This document shows, piece by piece, positions 63,570 to 64,000 of a DNA stretch of 64,000 bases. Within the stretch, counting starts at the first letter, position 1. Each line of letters begins with the position of its first letter. Source of the DNA: Pandoraea fibrosis (GTDB taxonomy: Bacteria; Pseudomonadota; Gammaproteobacteria; Burkholderiales; Burkholderiaceae); the NCBI RefSeq assembly GCF_000807775.2, contig NZ_CP047385.1, positions 3,410,001 through 3,474,000 of the forward strand. The letters are read 5' to 3'. Position numbers and translations under genes: made by a program. A model generated the notes under the pieces. It had not been told where the DNA came from, made no database searches, and saw only the letters and a program-made list of their open reading frames with translations.

Positions 63570-64000
63570 ATGTTGACGCACCGGCGTTGGGCATCGCTAG
63601 ACGCAGCCGATCACGGCTGGTTGCGGGCGAAGTATCACTTTCGGGTCACGCCGTCGGGGCATCCGTCCCACGACGCGCTCGGCCCGTTGATCGTTTGGAA
63701 CGACGACGAGATCGCCGTGGACAGCGGTTTCCCGCTCCATGGGCATCGCGATGTCGAAATCGTCACCTATGTGCGTGAGGGTGTGCTCGGACACCGCGAC
63801 ACACTGGGCTCGGAAGGCTTGATTCGGGCAGGCGACGTTCAGGTCATGAGTGCCGGCACGGGCATCCGCCATGCTGAATTCAACAAGGGCGACGTGCCGT
63901 TGAAGCTCTATCAGATCTGGTTGCAACCACGACAGACCGGTGGCCAGCCGCACTGGGCGACGAAACCGTTTCCGCGTGACGTGGGGATGGGGCGTTTCAA
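63570..64000 (+). CDS. Pirin-family protein (partial, cut by the window end)
   Basis: The visible 143 residues are the N-terminal cupin of a pirin: metal ligands His57 and His59 in FPLHGHRDVEIVTYV and His101 and Glu103 in GTGIRHAEFN. The YhhW-type members of this family have quercetin 2,3-dioxygenase activity. An AAGGAG six bases before the ATG fixes the start. The C-terminal cupin lies beyond position 64000. The LysR regulator is divergent. Confidence 0.93.
   Translation, partial: MLTHRRWASLDAADHGWLRAKYHFRVTPSGHPSHDALGPLIVWNDDEIAVDSGFPLHGHRDVEIVTYVREGVLGHRDTLGSEGLIRAGDVQVMSAGTGIRHAEFNKGDVPLKLYQIWLQPRQTGGQPHWATKPFPRDVGMGRF

Overview
The window looks like a chromosomal segment of a high-GC Gram-negative beta-proteobacterium, most likely family Burkholderiaceae and perhaps Pandoraea. 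This is inferred from codon usage, a 2,2-dialkylglycine decarboxylase with its LysR regulator as described in Burkholderia cepacia, many LysR-type regulators, and outer-membrane proteins (TonB receptor, large autotransporter). No rRNA, tRNA, insertion sequence, phage gene or CRISPR array was recognised. Gene density is normal, with short operons and divergent regulator/target pairs.

Layout. 1-4100: end of a methyltransferase, an Rrf2 regulator, a thioredoxin-like lipoprotein, a GFA-domain protein, a possible 63-residue coupled ORF, and an OmpR-type response regulator/histidine kinase pair closed by a good terminator. 4100-10400: ohr, then a minus-strand taurine/sulfonate-type ABC system (LysR, binding protein, permease, ATPase) ending in an FAD oxidoreductase. 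10400-18350: a complete minus-strand histidine-utilisation cluster (hutC, hutU, hutH, amino-acid permease, hutI, hutG) with a HutC-type operator. 18500-24000: a second sulfonate-type binding protein with a flavin monooxygenase, then a DSD1-type PLP enzyme, a HAD hydrolase and a divergent LysR gene. 24000-29000: TonB-dependent receptor preceded by a small Cys-containing membrane protein and a 29-bp palindrome, a family-39 glycosyltransferase, and a Cys-rich small protein. 29200-32800: secreted esterase, dgdA/dgdR, entericidin-like lipoprotein. 32900-37100: methyl-accepting chemotaxis protein behind a sigma-28-like promoter, an AhpD-like protein, and an old-yellow-enzyme/MerR pair with a 19-bp-spacer promoter. 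37200-42000: 2-hydroxycarboxylate transporter, class III CoA-transferase and CitE-like lyase with a divergent LysR. 42000-46300: AhpD-like/MocR pair, serine acetyltransferase, and a MerR-P-loop ATPase fusion. 46400-50400: penicillin G acylase and a chromate transporter. 50700-57000: a 2079-residue glycine-repeat autotransporter. 57280-60610: a roughly 1110-residue protein whose C-terminus looks like a zinc-dependent nucleic-acid deaminase toxin domain. 60700-64000: ABC exporter, LysR regulator, and the start of a pirin.

Most clusters are catabolic import-plus-enzyme units under their own regulator: histidine to glutamate, amino-sulfonates or amines, dialkylglycines, and 2-hydroxycarboxylates. 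The two observations most worth follow-up are the deaminase-type effector candidate at 57.3-60.6 kb and a two-copy structured palindromic element (10.2 kb and 44.0 kb), placed in the same orientation behind two unrelated genes, with a compensatory base-pair change between the copies.
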